NCBI GenBank assembly: GCA_018644665.1
Contig: JABGQA010000058.1
Span: 233,793 to 297,792, forward strand
Direction: 5' to 3'
Length of the DNA stretch: 64,000 nucleotides
Source of the DNA: Candidatus Poribacteria bacterium
GTDB lineage: Bacteria > Poribacteria > WGA-4E > GCA-2687025
Shown: in pieces, positions 7,985-18,000 of the stretch
How the letters are laid out: each line of letters opens with the position of its first letter
Numbering within the stretch: position 1 is the stretch's first letter
Translations under genes and position numbers: made by a program
Notes under the pieces: model-generated
Databases searched by the model: none
What the model saw: only the letters and a program-made list of their open reading frames with translations
What the model was told of the DNA's origin: nothing

Positions 7985-9367
7985 CTAGCGGCCGCTGGAG
8001 ACGATCGCCGAAACGGACCGCGCGGGAAGCGTCAAGGTCGTCGGCCGGACTCCGCTGTATACAGTCGCGAGGTCATGGGCGGCGGAAGTCTCGTACACGG
8101 TCATCGAGTCGGCGCCGCCCACGTGGGGCGGCGTGACAGAGACCGGCTCGTCGCCGTTGTTGATCGCCACGACGACCGATTCGTCGCCGTCGGGACTGAC
8201 GAATGCTGAGACGCGCAGGTCCGCGCTGTCGATCGTCGCCTCGACACGCGCGTACCCAGGTCGCACGAGCCGGCTGTACGCAGCCATCGTCCAGAGACGC
8301 TTCGTCTCGTGGACCGCGTGCGTGTCCTCGTCGACGTAGATAAGACCGTCGCGGAAGTTGTACCGCGATACGGCGATCCAGTATTGCCAGGATGTGACCG
8401 ACGCCACGGTAAGGTCGTCGTGTATGACGTTCGCCATGACGAGAGCCGAATCCATGCCGAGGTCGCGGCCGCCCTTCATCTCGGTCCACTCGGACATCCA
8501 GAGCCTCAGGTCCGGGAAGTACTCGCGGATCAGCTCCGCCTCAGCCCTCTTCTGCTCGCGAGTGGACCAGTACGAGTGGATCGAGAAATGCCCGATCGCC
8601 GCGCTCAACGTCTCATCACGGAGCATCGGGCCGACGTAGAGCATTCCCGCGCCGCGCCATAGGGGAGCTTCGATGATGTCCGCCTTGACGTCGATCCCAG
8701 CGCCGTCGATGGCCCGCAGGAGCGCCTTCGTCACGGCAATGCACTCTTTCGCCGTGTAGTGGCACCCCTCCTGACCGCCACCTTCCCATTCCCACAGGGG
8801 CTCGTTGATCGGGCTGATCCAACCGATCGGCACACCCTTGACCTCGCGCAAATGCCGCGTGACGTCCACGAGGTACCGCGCGAAGTCGTCGTGCATGTCC
8901 GTGCGCAGGTTCGACCGGCCGTACTCCGCGCCGGACACCTTGCCCGACTCCGTCATGCGCGCAGGCGGGCTGTTCGCGAAGACGACGAAGTGCTCGACTC
9001 CCGCGGCGACGGCCGCCTTCAGCGCCCACACGGCGTTGCCGTCGCGGCTCCAGTCGTATTCGCCGGGCGCGACCTCGAACGTCTCGGCGCGACGCCACGG
9101 GTCGCCGATCTCTTCGCCCGAGCCGGCGCCGATGTTGTAGCGGTACAGCGACAGGCCGGCGCCGGCCTCTCTATCGAACAGGAGTGCCACGACGCGATCC
9201 CTCGCGTCGTCCTCCCACCCGCCGACGTGCTGCGCCCACCACGCTCCCGACGCGCCGAAGTGCTCGATTGTCTGATGCCTTGTGCTCGTGTCGACAGTGA
9301 TCGCGTGCGGCGCGTCGGCGCCCACCTGTGCGGCCGTGAGCAGCGCGACGGCGAGAAGCGGAGCCAT
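7985..9367 (-). CDS. Secreted GH30-type glycoside hydrolase
   Basis: A 460-residue (beta/alpha)8 glycosidase of the GH30 type (clan GH-A), which includes endo-beta-1,6-galactanases and glucosylceramidase-like enzymes. I start it at the ATG at 9367, where a signal peptide (MAPLLAVALLTAAQVGADA) begins, two bases after the stop of the aminotransferase gene. Fold-specific signs are IEHFGASGAWWAQHVGGW (~34-51), SLYRYNIGAGSG, the acid/base glutamate E189 in ISPINEPLW, and the nucleophile E293 in LWMSEWTEM. A C-terminal beta-sandwich (~370-460) ends the protein. Location is periplasmic or extracellular. The exact polysaccharide cannot be read from sequence. The pairing with a DegT aminotransferase may be regulatory convenience only. 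Confidence 0.86.
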   Translation of the reverse strand: MAPLLAVALLTAAQVGADAPHAITVDTSTRHQTIEHFGASGAWWAQHVGGWEDDARDRVVALLFDREAGAGLSLYRYNIGAGSGEEIGDPWRRAETFEVAPGEYDWSRDGNAVWALKAAVAAGVEHFVVFANSPPARMTESGKVSGAEYGRSNLRTDMHDDFARYLVDVTRHLREVKGVPIGWISPINEPLWEWEGGGQEGCHYTAKECIAVTKALLRAIDGAGIDVKADIIEAPLWRGAGMLYVGPMLRDETLSAAIGHFSIHSYWSTREQKRAEAELIREYFPDLRLWMSEWTEMKGGRDLGMDSALVMANVIHDDLTVASVTSWQYWIAVSRYNFRDGLIYVDEDTHAVHETKRLWTMAAYSRLVRPGYARVEATIDSADLRVSAFVSPDGDESVVVAINNGDEPVSVTPPHVGGADSMTVYETSAAHDLATVYSGVRPTTLTLPARSVSAIVSSGR

Positions 9368-9369
9368 CC

Positions 9370-10662
9370 CTACGCCTCCAGTCCACGAAGGGCGTCGAGG
9401 GAGCCGGTGACCTTCTCGAACGCGTCGAGGATCTGGTCGACCAACGCGGACTGATCGCCGCGCCACGCCGGCCCTCCTCCGAGGGTGAGTTCCGTGTCCG
9501 CGCACCGCGCCTCGGCGACCGGGCAGTCGCCGACAGCGTAGGTCACCTCCCGTTGCGCGCACGTCCACGGGTAGCCCTTCCCGAAGAAGTACTCCTTCTC
9601 CTGGATGCGTGGCCGCAGATGGATCGGCCGGCCGACGTAGCCCATGCCGATAGGCACGCCCTCCGCCCCGAGCGCCTTCACGTACGTCGCACGGGAGACC
9701 CCCTCGACCTGCTCAGGGACGAACGTCGGGCTGCCCATGTGGTAGACGTGCTCGCAGTCCGGCTCCACGGTGACAGGGCTGATCCCCGGGATGCCCGCCA
9801 GGCCGTCCCATAGACGTGTGTGGTTCGCGCGCCGCTCCGCGTTCCACGCGTCTAGGTGTGGGATCTGCTCCTGCGCTATGACCGCCGCCAACGGATGGAT
9901 GCGATACGTGTAGATGAGGCTGTCGGTGAGTCGCTTCAACTCCGGGTCGTGCACCTGGCTCGATTGGCGCGCGGGATGCTGTCCGAACGCGTTGGCGAGT
10001 TCGTACGCGCGCGAGTCGTTCGTGAGGAGCACGCCGCCCTCGCCACCGATCAGCTGCTTCCCGTCGCCGATGCTGAAGCAGCCGAAGTCGCCGAGCGTGC
10101 CGACACGTCGCCCCTTGTACTTCGCGCCCGTCGCCTGGGCGCAGTCTTCAATGACCTTCAGGCCGTGCTTCCGCGCCACGGCGTTGATACCGTCCATGTC
10201 CGCCGGATGGCCGTACAGATGTACGACCACGATCGCCTTCGTGTATGGCGAGACGCACGCCTCGATCGACGCCGCGTCCAGCGCGTACGTGTTCGGGTCG
10301 ATGTCGGCGAATATGGGGATGGCGTTCTGCTGGAGGACGCACGAGACGCTCTGCCCCCAGGTGTACGGGGAGACGATCACCTCGTCGCCCGCTTCGACGC
10401 CTGCGGCCATCACGGCGATGTGCAGCGAGGGGCCACCGCCGCTTGTGCACATGGCGTGTTCAGCGCCCATGAAATCGGCGAAGGCGCGCTCGAAGTCTGC
10501 GGTTGGCCCGCCTCCGGCGGCGGAACACAGGTACTCCCAACTGGAGGGGGAGTTCCGCATGGCTTCGGCAACCGCGTTGATTTCCGCCTCGCCGACGACC
10601 GGCCAAGGCGGGGACGTGAGCGTGACGGCCTTCGTGCCGCCCTCGATCGCGAGCTGGGACAT
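9370..10662 (-). CDS. DegT/DnrJ/EryC1/StrS-family PLP aminotransferase
   Basis: A 430-residue protein with the DegT-family layout: an N-terminal GGGPSLHIAVMAAG cofactor loop (~75-89), EDCAQATGA with the PLP-ring aspartate D173, and the PLP Schiff-base lysine K202 in FSIGDGKQLIGGEGG. Such enzymes transaminate keto-sugars for surface polysaccharides or secondary metabolites, but related environmental branches act on other sugar or inositol ketones. The ATG has GGAG eight bases upstream. It is transcribed divergently from the SDR gene at 11049 and followed within 2 bases by the GH30 glycosidase. Length is slightly above the family average owing to a C-terminal extension. Substrate not assigned. 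Confidence 0.9.
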   Translation of the reverse strand: MSQLAIEGGTKAVTLTSPPWPVVGEAEINAVAEAMRNSPSSWEYLCSAAGGGPTADFERAFADFMGAEHAMCTSGGGPSLHIAVMAAGVEAGDEVIVSPYTWGQSVSCVLQQNAIPIFADIDPNTYALDAASIEACVSPYTKAIVVVHLYGHPADMDGINAVARKHGLKVIEDCAQATGAKYKGRRVGTLGDFGCFSIGDGKQLIGGEGGVLLTNDSRAYELANAFGQHPARQSSQVHDPELKRLTDSLIYTYRIHPLAAVIAQEQIPHLDAWNAERRANHTRLWDGLAGIPGISPVTVEPDCEHVYHMGSPTFVPEQVEGVSRATYVKALGAEGVPIGMGYVGRPIHLRPRIQEKEYFFGKGYPWTCAQREVTYAVGDCPVAEARCADTELTLGGGPAWRGDQSALVDQILDAFEKVTGSLDALRGLEA

Positions 10663-11048
10663 GGTGCGACTCCGGTGAGATGGCGCGATGGGACCGCGAT
10701 CACTCGGCGGCGGCTCAGCATATAACAGATAGCAGACGGCTGCGATCGTGGGGCGCGGGCGGCGCGAATCCCCTTTGCCGCCGGCCGGCCCGTCTGGGAG
10801 AATGTCGCCGGGACATCGCGACAGCGGAGCGCCGTCGATCGCGCCCGCCGCGCTGCCAAGGGATCCCGTGCGCGCAAGCGTCTAGCACGGTGCATCGCCG
10901 GCGGTCTCATCGGTGTGGCGCGCCGCTACCGCAGCCTCCGGGACAACGGTTCGCTTACGCTCTCCCTCTCGTCCCGAGTAGGCGCGGGCGGCATCGCGTG
11001 GAGGCTACGTAGCGACGGCAGCGCTAACCGACCACCGGAGGCATGACC
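10663..11048. other. Divergent intergenic region
   Basis: Roughly 380 bases between two divergent genes. It presumably holds both promoters, but I could not identify a convincing -35/-10 pair; TATAAC near 10720 is the only -10-like string. GGAGG at 11037-11041 is the ribosome binding site for the SDR gene. Its one-base spacing to ATG 11043 and seven-base spacing to GTG 11049 favour the GTG as start. No small coding gene seen. Confidence 0.45.
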
Positions 11049-11864
11049 GTGCAGACTAGACGCCGCGTGCTGGTGACCGGAGCCACCGGCCAGATCGGGT
11101 ACATGACGTTTCGGCGTCTCCTCGATCAACCGGATGAGTATGACGCGTACGGGCTCGACCGAACGCGTGACGCCTCGGCGCGCGTGCCGGGCTCGTGGGC
11201 GCTCGACATCCCGGACGACCGCTTTCGCGTGTGCGACATCTCGGACTACAACCAGGTCCGCGAGGCGGTTGAGGGCATGGACGTTGTGGCTCACCTCGCC
11301 GCCGACCCGGGCAGCGGTGACTGGGAAAGCCTGCTCAGCAGCAACATCATCGGCGCTTACAACGTGTTCGAGGCGTGCCGGGATGCCCGTGTATCGCGGA
11401 TCGTCGCCGCAAGCAGCATCACCGTATCTGACGGCCACCGCGAGCGTGAGCCATATCGTGCGATGATGGAACGCCGTCACGCCGATGTCCCACCTGACCT
11501 CCCGCGCGTCTCGCCAGACACGCCGGCGGAACCGCGCGGCATATACGCGTCGACGAAGGTCTGGGCGGAATCGCTCGCGCGAACGTACTCCGCACGCCAC
11601 GGTCTGTCGTGCCTCTGCGTGCGCATCGGGCAAGTCGAACGTGACCGTCCCAGGCCGCCACAAGGCGCCGACATCTACGTCAGCCAGAGAGACATCGTCC
11701 AGATCCTCGAGCGATGCATCGTCGTGGAAGAGGGCCTGAAGTTTGGGATCTACTACGGTGTCTCTGACAACGACCTGCGGTGGATGGATATCGAGACAGC
11801 CTGCGAGGTACTCGGCTATGCGCCGCAGGACCGGGCGGAAGCCGGCCACGATTACGACGTCTGA
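11049..11864 (+). CDS. NAD(P)-dependent SDR-family epimerase/dehydrogenase
   Basis: An extended short-chain dehydrogenase with the N-terminal nucleotide-binding motif LVTGATGQIGYMTFRRL, an acidic adenosine-ribose position (YGLDRTRD), VAHLAADPGS, an active-site serine region IVAASSITV and the catalytic pair in GIYASTKVWAES (Tyr-x3-Lys). The overall pattern resembles uronate dehydrogenases and related sugar-acid dehydrogenases, so oxidation of a sugar or hexuronic acid is plausible. The GTG at 11049 is preferred because GGAGG lies seven bases before it; the ATG at 11043 would be only one base from the Shine-Dalgarno. It converges on the large secreted protein gene with a 10-base gap. Confidence 0.83.
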   Translation: MQTRRRVLVTGATGQIGYMTFRRLLDQPDEYDAYGLDRTRDASARVPGSWALDIPDDRFRVCDISDYNQVREAVEGMDVVAHLAADPGSGDWESLLSSNIIGAYNVFEACRDARVSRIVAASSITVSDGHREREPYRAMMERRHADVPPDLPRVSPDTPAEPRGIYASTKVWAESLARTYSARHGLSCLCVRIGQVERDRPRPPQGADIYVSQRDIVQILERCIVVEEGLKFGIYYGVSDNDLRWMDIETACEVLGYAPQDRAEAGHDYDV

Positions 11865-11874
11865 TGCCCCGCGG

Positions 11875-13623
11875 TCATCCGGGAGAAGTCGTCAACTGGA
11901 CGATCCGCGTTTCGCCGGGCGGGACGGTCAACGTTACGACCCCGTTCTCGACGCGCAACATGTCGCCCTCAACCCATTCGCTCGCGGCACGGATGCCGCC
12001 GTCGCGGAGAGCGATTCTCACGTCGCGCGTTTGGGTCGCGTCGAGACTCACTGGGGTCATGCGGCCCTTCGTGACACCGTAGGAGTTCACCAGCCCCACG
12101 AGCCAACCCTCAGACGTGCGGTTGACGAGGTATTCGACGTCGCCCTCGACGTTCACGGGCAGGTGAGACTCTACCAACCCCTCCAGCGTCTCGCGAAGGC
12201 TGCTCATGAACTCGCGTTCGTAGGGATCGTACGTGAGGCCCTGCTTCCGACTCCGTAGGGTCTCCTCGCTCGCGCCCCAATGAGGCGGGGTAAGCCACCG
12301 CGCGGTGCCCATCGGGTCGGGCAGCCGTTCAGCCGGTGTCCCGTAGCGCGTTGCGAGGCCGTCCGGGAGGTCGTGGGCGTACGTGGCGAAGAGCTTGCCG
12401 CCCGCGGCGACGTACTCCTCAAGGCGCGCGACGAGGTCGCCGTCGAACCGATGCGGCCCGACGAGGAACAGAGCGGGGTACGCCGTCAGCAATTCGGACG
12501 GAGCATCACTCAGGAGGGCGTCGAACGTGTCGCCGTAGGGCGATGCGACGAGGCGACGATCGGACAGTTCCTCGTCCACCCCGGGGAGGAAGTCGAGGTA
12601 CATCGACCGGGGAAACGCGACCTCCCAGAAGAGCGAGATCTGACGGTCCTCCCACGTGGGATCGAGCACGTTCCACGGGCGGGGCTGCGTGAGAGGGAAG
12701 CCGTTGAAGCCGGCGTATTCGTCGAGCATCACCGCGAACGGCGTGTACGGCGTCCCGATGTCGGGATGCTCCTCGACAAGCCGCATGAATCGCTGCGCAC
12801 GCCCACCGATGGGCGACAGCGGCACACGCTCGTCTTGCGGCTTCTCCCAGTTCTCCTGCTGCGTGTCGGTAAAGAAGTTCTGCTGACAGTTCTCGGGACA
12901 CACGATCGCCGCGCCCGAGAGCCATGCGACGTGCCACATGCGCGCCAGGAGCGACGGCGCGTGCCCGCCGTTGGGTATGGCGATGCCGCCCTTCGAGATG
13001 CCGTCCAGCACCGCCGCTTCGTCGAGGTCGTGCGGGGTGTATTCGTCCTCGCCTTGCTCGTATAGAGGGATCGTGCCGCCGTACCACTGCGACATCTGCA
13101 CGTAGAAGGGCAGTTCGTTCTGCCGGGCGGCGCCTCTCAGGAAGGCGATCTGCGCCTGCATGGCGATGATGTTCTCGCCCACCTCGAGGCCGATGAGATC
13201 GCCCGCCCACCGCGCGCCGTACGGCGAGTACCACGAATGCCCCGTGAGCGTGTAGAACGGGATACCGTCGGGCATCGGTGCGTTCGAGTGCGCGCGCAGG
13301 CGGCGCCTGCCGTCGAAGTACTCGCGTAGCCACGCGTGGCACTCCTCGCGGGTCGCGCCCTCCGGCTTCACGTTCCACGCCCACTCGGTGGCGGCGGACT
13401 CGGCGGGGTGCGCGAAGTCGGCATCATCCGAGGTGGGCGTCAACAGGCGCTGCTCGCGCGCTTCGTGCGCGGCGCGCTGATAGCTGTCGTTCCAGGGGCC
13501 GCCATAGCTGATGAAGATGAACGGGTAGCCGCCGTACGTTCGTACGCGCCACGGGGACGCTTGGAGTTCCGCGTGCTTGGGCGCGGCCGCGGCGGCGAGG
13601 CAGATGATCGTGAGCAAGGTCAC
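11875..13623 (-). CDS. Large secreted protein, glycosidase-like, function unknown (582 aa)
   Basis: It starts at a GTG (13623) with GGAGG six bases upstream, followed by a signal peptide rich in Leu and Ala (LLTIICLAAAAA). The mature part has a TIM-barrel feel in its first 350 residues (YPFIFISYGG, WAGDLIGLEVGENI, GTPYTPFAVMLDEYAGF). A Rossmann-like segment around 380-430 (YPALFLVGPHRFDG, LEEYVAAGGKLFATY) recalls the trimerisation/GATase-like domain of GH42-type beta-galactosidases, and a C-terminal beta-sandwich follows (LVNSYGVTKGR, TLTVPPGETRIV). Clan GH-A-like fold with unknown activity is the best description. No certain catalytic glutamates could be picked. It neighbours other sugar genes. 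Confidence 0.78.
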   Translation of the reverse strand: MTLLTIICLAAAAAPKHAELQASPWRVRTYGGYPFIFISYGGPWNDSYQRAAHEAREQRLLTPTSDDADFAHPAESAATEWAWNVKPEGATREECHAWLREYFDGRRRLRAHSNAPMPDGIPFYTLTGHSWYSPYGARWAGDLIGLEVGENIIAMQAQIAFLRGAARQNELPFYVQMSQWYGGTIPLYEQGEDEYTPHDLDEAAVLDGISKGGIAIPNGGHAPSLLARMWHVAWLSGAAIVCPENCQQNFFTDTQQENWEKPQDERVPLSPIGGRAQRFMRLVEEHPDIGTPYTPFAVMLDEYAGFNGFPLTQPRPWNVLDPTWEDRQISLFWEVAFPRSMYLDFLPGVDEELSDRRLVASPYGDTFDALLSDAPSELLTAYPALFLVGPHRFDGDLVARLEEYVAAGGKLFATYAHDLPDGLATRYGTPAERLPDPMGTARWLTPPHWGASEETLRSRKQGLTYDPYEREFMSSLRETLEGLVESHLPVNVEGDVEYLVNRTSEGWLVGLVNSYGVTKGRMTPVSLDATQTRDVRIALRDGGIRAASEWVEGDMLRVENGVVTLTVPPGETRIVQLTTSPG

Positions 13624-13958
13624 CGGCGGCCTCCGAGATGAGAGGACCGCAATCTATCAGGACTGCTTCCCTGGGGCAAGGGGTTCCTCGTGGCGAGCAT
13701 GAACCTGGTCTGGCAGTCCCACCGGGAAGACGCGCGCGGGTCGCGGACGTCCACGTACGCCCATCCTGTACGACCGCGAGTGCGTCCTCGGCTGGTGGGC
13801 CCGCCACGGCGCGTACGTCGGACTGGCGAAGCCGAATTCGCCTCGCAGACGTGCCTGTCCGCGCGTGTGCCAGCGGACGTCGTAGTGTTACAATCTGAGA
13901 GGCGGATACAGCCGCAGCTTCTGGTATCCTGTCGCAGCCACACGGGCAGTTCGACCCC
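13624..13958. other. Divergent intergenic region upstream of the SIR2 gene
   Basis: About 335 bases separating the secreted-protein gene (minus) from the SIR2-domain gene (plus). Frames here are Arg/Pro-rich and not credible. The AT-richer part at 13885-13935 probably contains the promoter of the SIR2 pair. No repeats, att-like direct repeats or integrase remnants are visible. Confidence 0.45.
13867..13894 (+). promoter_or_regulatory. Candidate promoter of the SIR2 pair
   Basis: GTGCCA (13867-13872; four matches to TTGACA) and TACAAT (13889-13894; five matches to TATAAT) are separated by 16 bases and end 64 bases before the ATG at 13959. This is a consensus match only, in a locally AT-richer spot. 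Confidence 0.35.
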
Positions 13959-15086
13959 ATGAGAGACGACGAAGCATTCCGCGAATGGGTTCACCCGTTC
14001 GAGGCGTTCCAGGAACTCACCGAGTTGGTTGCCACAGATGGGAAGCGCGTCGTAGCCTTCCTCGGCTCAGGGATGTCCGGCACGGATTACGTTTCGTGGA
14101 AGAACTTGGTATGCCAACTTGTGAGCCGATGCGAGGTCGTCCTCGATTCTGACGACAGGGAGTTGCTGTGCAAGGGCGACGCGGCCGCCCTCTTGCGGCT
14201 TGCCGGTAGAGCGAAGTCCGAAGACGGACCTGAATACTGGCGGGCTCTTGCTGAGGAATTCGGCCGGCCGACGTCAGACTCACGCTCTTGGGCGCGCTAT
14301 CAACTCCTCATGGCGTTGGGATTGCAGGCGTACGTCACAACGAACTTCGACCCGCTCCTCCTCAAGCAGTTCCAGTTGTGCGCGGGCAGTCGGTACGGCG
14401 AGGACATCCGCGTGCCCCCCGCGCAAGGCACTCTGGGCGCCGATGGGTCGGCGTTCGTGTATCTCCACGGCGGGTATGACGCACACGAGGAGGGAAGACA
14501 CCGCCTTCTAGGTAACTTGGTCCTCACGTCGGATGACTTCGACGAGGAATACAGTCCAACGGGATCTGCCGGCCTGTTCGTGCGCGACTTGATGCGCGCG
14601 AACAACGTGGTATTTCTGGGGTGCGAGCTGCGCGAAAGGGGTCTGTCGGACGCGCTAGAAGCGGCGCGTGACATCAGGCACGCGCAGAAAGCCAGAGGCA
14701 TCGACGCCGGGTACGAGCTCCGCGATCACAAGCGCGTGATCCTGCTTCCATCCAATGTGCCAATGGCCGCATGGCAGCAGCCATTGGACCAGCCTGACCC
14801 GGCGCGGTACTTTGCGCACTCTGAGCTGCAGGGCGAGGGCAGTGGAAAGACGCCCGCAGAGGTCCGACTACGGATGGACGAACTCCACGCCGAGCAGAAG
14901 CGCGACGCGGAGCTCGACACCGACTGCGGAATCCGAGTCGTGCGCTACGACAACACGCAGGGAGACTATGCGGTACTCTGGAGAACCCTTTGGCATTGGA
15001 CGCAGCGAGAACGGCCGAGCGTGACTTTGCAGGGCATGTCGCCGTTGCCCGGGAGCGAGGACCGAGGGGACGAACCGCATGGCTGA
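13959..15086 (+). CDS. SIR2-domain protein, candidate NAD-hydrolysing defence effector
   Basis: A 375-residue protein built around a SIR2-type NAD-binding fold. Motifs in order are VVAFLGSGMS (32-40, the dinucleotide-binding loop), TTNFD (127-131, with the NAD-contacting Asn), FVYLHGGYD (167-174, catalytic-type His), LTSDDF (189-194) and VVFLGCE (217-223). No zinc-binding four-cysteine module of protein-deacylase sirtuins is present. This is the pattern of the bacterial SIR2-like effectors in anti-phage systems such as Thoeris ThsA, DSR and SIR2-Argonaute systems, where the domain destroys NAD+. Its stop overlaps the start of the next gene by eight bases, so the two are translationally coupled. 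Defence role is inference. The start ATG has a weak Shine-Dalgarno. Confidence 0.85.
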   Translation: MRDDEAFREWVHPFEAFQELTELVATDGKRVVAFLGSGMSGTDYVSWKNLVCQLVSRCEVVLDSDDRELLCKGDAAALLRLAGRAKSEDGPEYWRALAEEFGRPTSDSRSWARYQLLMALGLQAYVTTNFDPLLLKQFQLCAGSRYGEDIRVPPAQGTLGADGSAFVYLHGGYDAHEEGRHRLLGNLVLTSDDFDEEYSPTGSAGLFVRDLMRANNVVFLGCELRERGLSDALEAARDIRHAQKARGIDAGYELRDHKRVILLPSNVPMAAWQQPLDQPDPARYFAHSELQGEGSGKTPAEVRLRMDELHAEQKRDAELDTDCGIRVVRYDNTQGDYAVLWRTLWHWTQRERPSVTLQGMSPLPGSEDRGDEPHG

Positions 15087-18000
15087 CCGGGCGTTCTTCT
15101 ACGAGGCGCGGCGAGTCGAGGCTCGTGTCGGCCTGATCACAGAACCTGGGTCTCGCCATGCGTTGCGGGCGCCCCTTCGCAGATGGGCGGCGATGCGAGA
15201 CTACTTCTACGGACTGCTCATAGAGCGGGACATCGACGTGGTCGACATCCTCCGCGAAGAAGGATTCTTCAACGATCCTCCAGGTCTCGTGGAGGGCGAC
15301 GGCGGCGCGGCGTTCGGACATCCGCGATGCCCGGAGGCGGAGTACCTGGCACACGTGGCCGCACGCAACCCGCAGGCAGTGCTCAGAGCGATTGATGCGA
15401 TGCCAGACACCGGGAACATCCGCTGCCATGAGGAGTTGCTAAGGGCAGCGAACGCGATGGACGTCACCTTTGGCGCGCGTTTGGGTACTGCGATCCAGGC
15501 GTGGTCCCTGCCAGCGATGTCCTACTCCTTCCAACAGCAGATGGAGGAGTACGTCACCCGTATGGCGACAACCCCTGCAGGTCGCGACGTCGCATTCGCG
15601 ACCGCGCGGGCTCTCTTCGAGATCGTCCCTGACAGCACACCACGACAGGGCCGCACGATGCGCGGCGTAGTGTTCAGTCACCCCGGCACGCGACTCCCGA
15701 CAAGCGAGTACCGCGAGGTCAGCCAGCGTCTGCTGCCGGCGCTAGAGCGCGTTGATGGACCGCGGGCCGTCCAGCTCGTGGTCTCGTTGCTCGCGCGGTT
15801 CCTGGAGCTGAGCTACCGCTCAGGGCCGCCGACGGACTACTCGACTATATGGCAGGAACAAGTTGGTCGAGACACGGATTACACGGTGGATTCCCTGTCC
15901 GGCGACCTAGTCGCTTCCGTGCGGGGCAGCGTCGCCCGGGTGCTGCGCGCTGACCCCGCCAAGCTGGAGGATGTCGTAGGGATCCTCACGGCGCACCAAT
16001 GGTATGTGTGCCACCGCCTCGCCTTACACGCGGCGCGCCAGAACATCGGCGAACGCCTGCACCCGACAGTCGTACGGATGTTGCTGAACAGGGACTACCT
16101 CGCCGGGTATACGGTCGAGCGTGAGTACATGGAGCTGGCTGAGGTCGCGTACCCGCTCTTGAGTGGCAAGCAGCGTGACAGTTGGGTCGCGCTTGTCGCG
16201 CGCGGGCCACGGCGCAAGGGGGAGGGACCATGGAGCGACGAATTGCGCGCGCAGTGGACGGGGCAGCGCATGGCGCCGTTCGCCGACACGTTGACCTCAG
16301 AGCAGCGAGAGGCCGTCCGCCGGTGGTGGCCGCCGCATACTGAGGCGTCCGTCAGAGCGCCTCGCTACCAGGACGAAGAGAAGGTGTGGGTCGGTCCCAC
16401 AAGCCCCGTAGCGGAAGCTGCGATGGGAGAGATGAGCGTCCCCGACGTCGCGGCGTATCTTACCGATGGGTTCGAGCCGTCGGGAGAGTCTATGTCGCCT
16501 TCGCGGGAAGGGGTCTCTCGTGTTCTGTCGGCGGACGTTGAGTCGCGACCGCATGAATACGCTGCCTCGGTAGAGCAGTTCACCACTACAGCCATGCATC
16601 CTACATACGTTCGCGGGCTGGTGTACGGGTGGTATAGCGCCGCGAAGAACGACACGCCCATCGAGTGGGCACCGGCACTGGATCTGTGCGACTGGGTGGT
16701 CGATCAGGGCCAGGAGCCGGAGCTCGCCCAAGATGCGCGCGACGAGGATGCGGGTTGGCAACGTACACGCAGATGGATGGCTAGCCTGCTGCAGCAAGCC
16801 GTGCACGCGCGGGCGCCGGTTGAGTTGCACGAGCGGGTGTGGGCGCTCCTTCTCGCGCTTGCCGAGGACGACGATCCGCCGCGGGCGGCCGAGCCGAGGC
16901 CGTTCGACCAACACTCGGATCCGTACACGCAGGCAATCAACGCGACGCGGCCGCTCGCCATTGAGGGGTGTATCTTCTACGCGCTCTGGATCCGCCGCAG
17001 GACTGCCGACACGGAGACGACGGGCGCGCCGGGGTTCGACCGTTTGGGGCTCTCGCATGTCGGCGCATTCCTGACGCAGGCGATCGACGACCCCTCGGTT
17101 GCCGTTCGCGCGGTATACGGTCGTCTCTTCCCTTTCATCGCGGCCGAGTTGAGCGAGAGTTGGGCGGACCGGAACCGCGACGCGATCTTCCCAACGCAAG
17201 GAGGCGAGTCCGACCGCCACTTCGATGCCGCGTTCGGGACGTATCTTCACTTCAGCGGACCTCGGGTGCCCATGCTCGAGCGCCTGCAGGACGAATACGC
17301 CTACGCCCTCAGACGCGTGTGTACGGTGGATAAGGGTGATCGCGACCTCGACGCCGACGAGGCGCCGTTGCCCGACGACGATCCCGCGACCCGCGACGAC
17401 GGTGGAACGGGTGGGACCCCTGCTTCCACTGCCGGAGCCGGATATGGCAACGACCTTGCAGAGCACCTCCTCCTCTTCAACATCTGGGGGGCACTCGACA
17501 GAGGCGACCGTCACCAGTTGATGGACGCGTATCTCGCCAGGGCGCCAGAGGATGTCCGGGACCACGGGTTGGCGTACATCGGTCGACTCATTCGGCGCGA
17601 CGGTGGGCCGGACCTACCTGCGGATGTGAATCGTCGGCTACAGGCCCTCGTCCAGCACGAGCTTGACCGCACGCTGGAGCTTGGACAAGAAATGAGTGCG
17701 CGGTCGGCCCCGCTCATCCAGTGGCTTACCTCAGGCGTGTTCGACGCGATCTGGGCTCTCAAGCGTCTGGCCAAGCTGCTCGCCAGATACGACGCGTTTG
17801 GGGCGCCGATGGTGTACTCCGAGCAGAGCGGAATCGTGACCTTCCTTGGAGGCGCGCCGGAGGAGAACTTGCAGCATGTGGGGTGGTGCGTGCTGGCGTA
17901 CGTGGAAGCTAAGCGAGACGGTTACCTTCAGCGTGATTGGGAAGACACCCTCACGTCCCTGCTGCGGCGCATGTATGCTTCGGACTCCCCCGCCATCCGC

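Noticed and set aside
7979..7996. Two GCGGCCGC palindromes around the GH30 stop codon as a terminator
   Set aside because: They are self-complementary octamers three bases apart with no U-tract; likely chance in GC-rich DNA.
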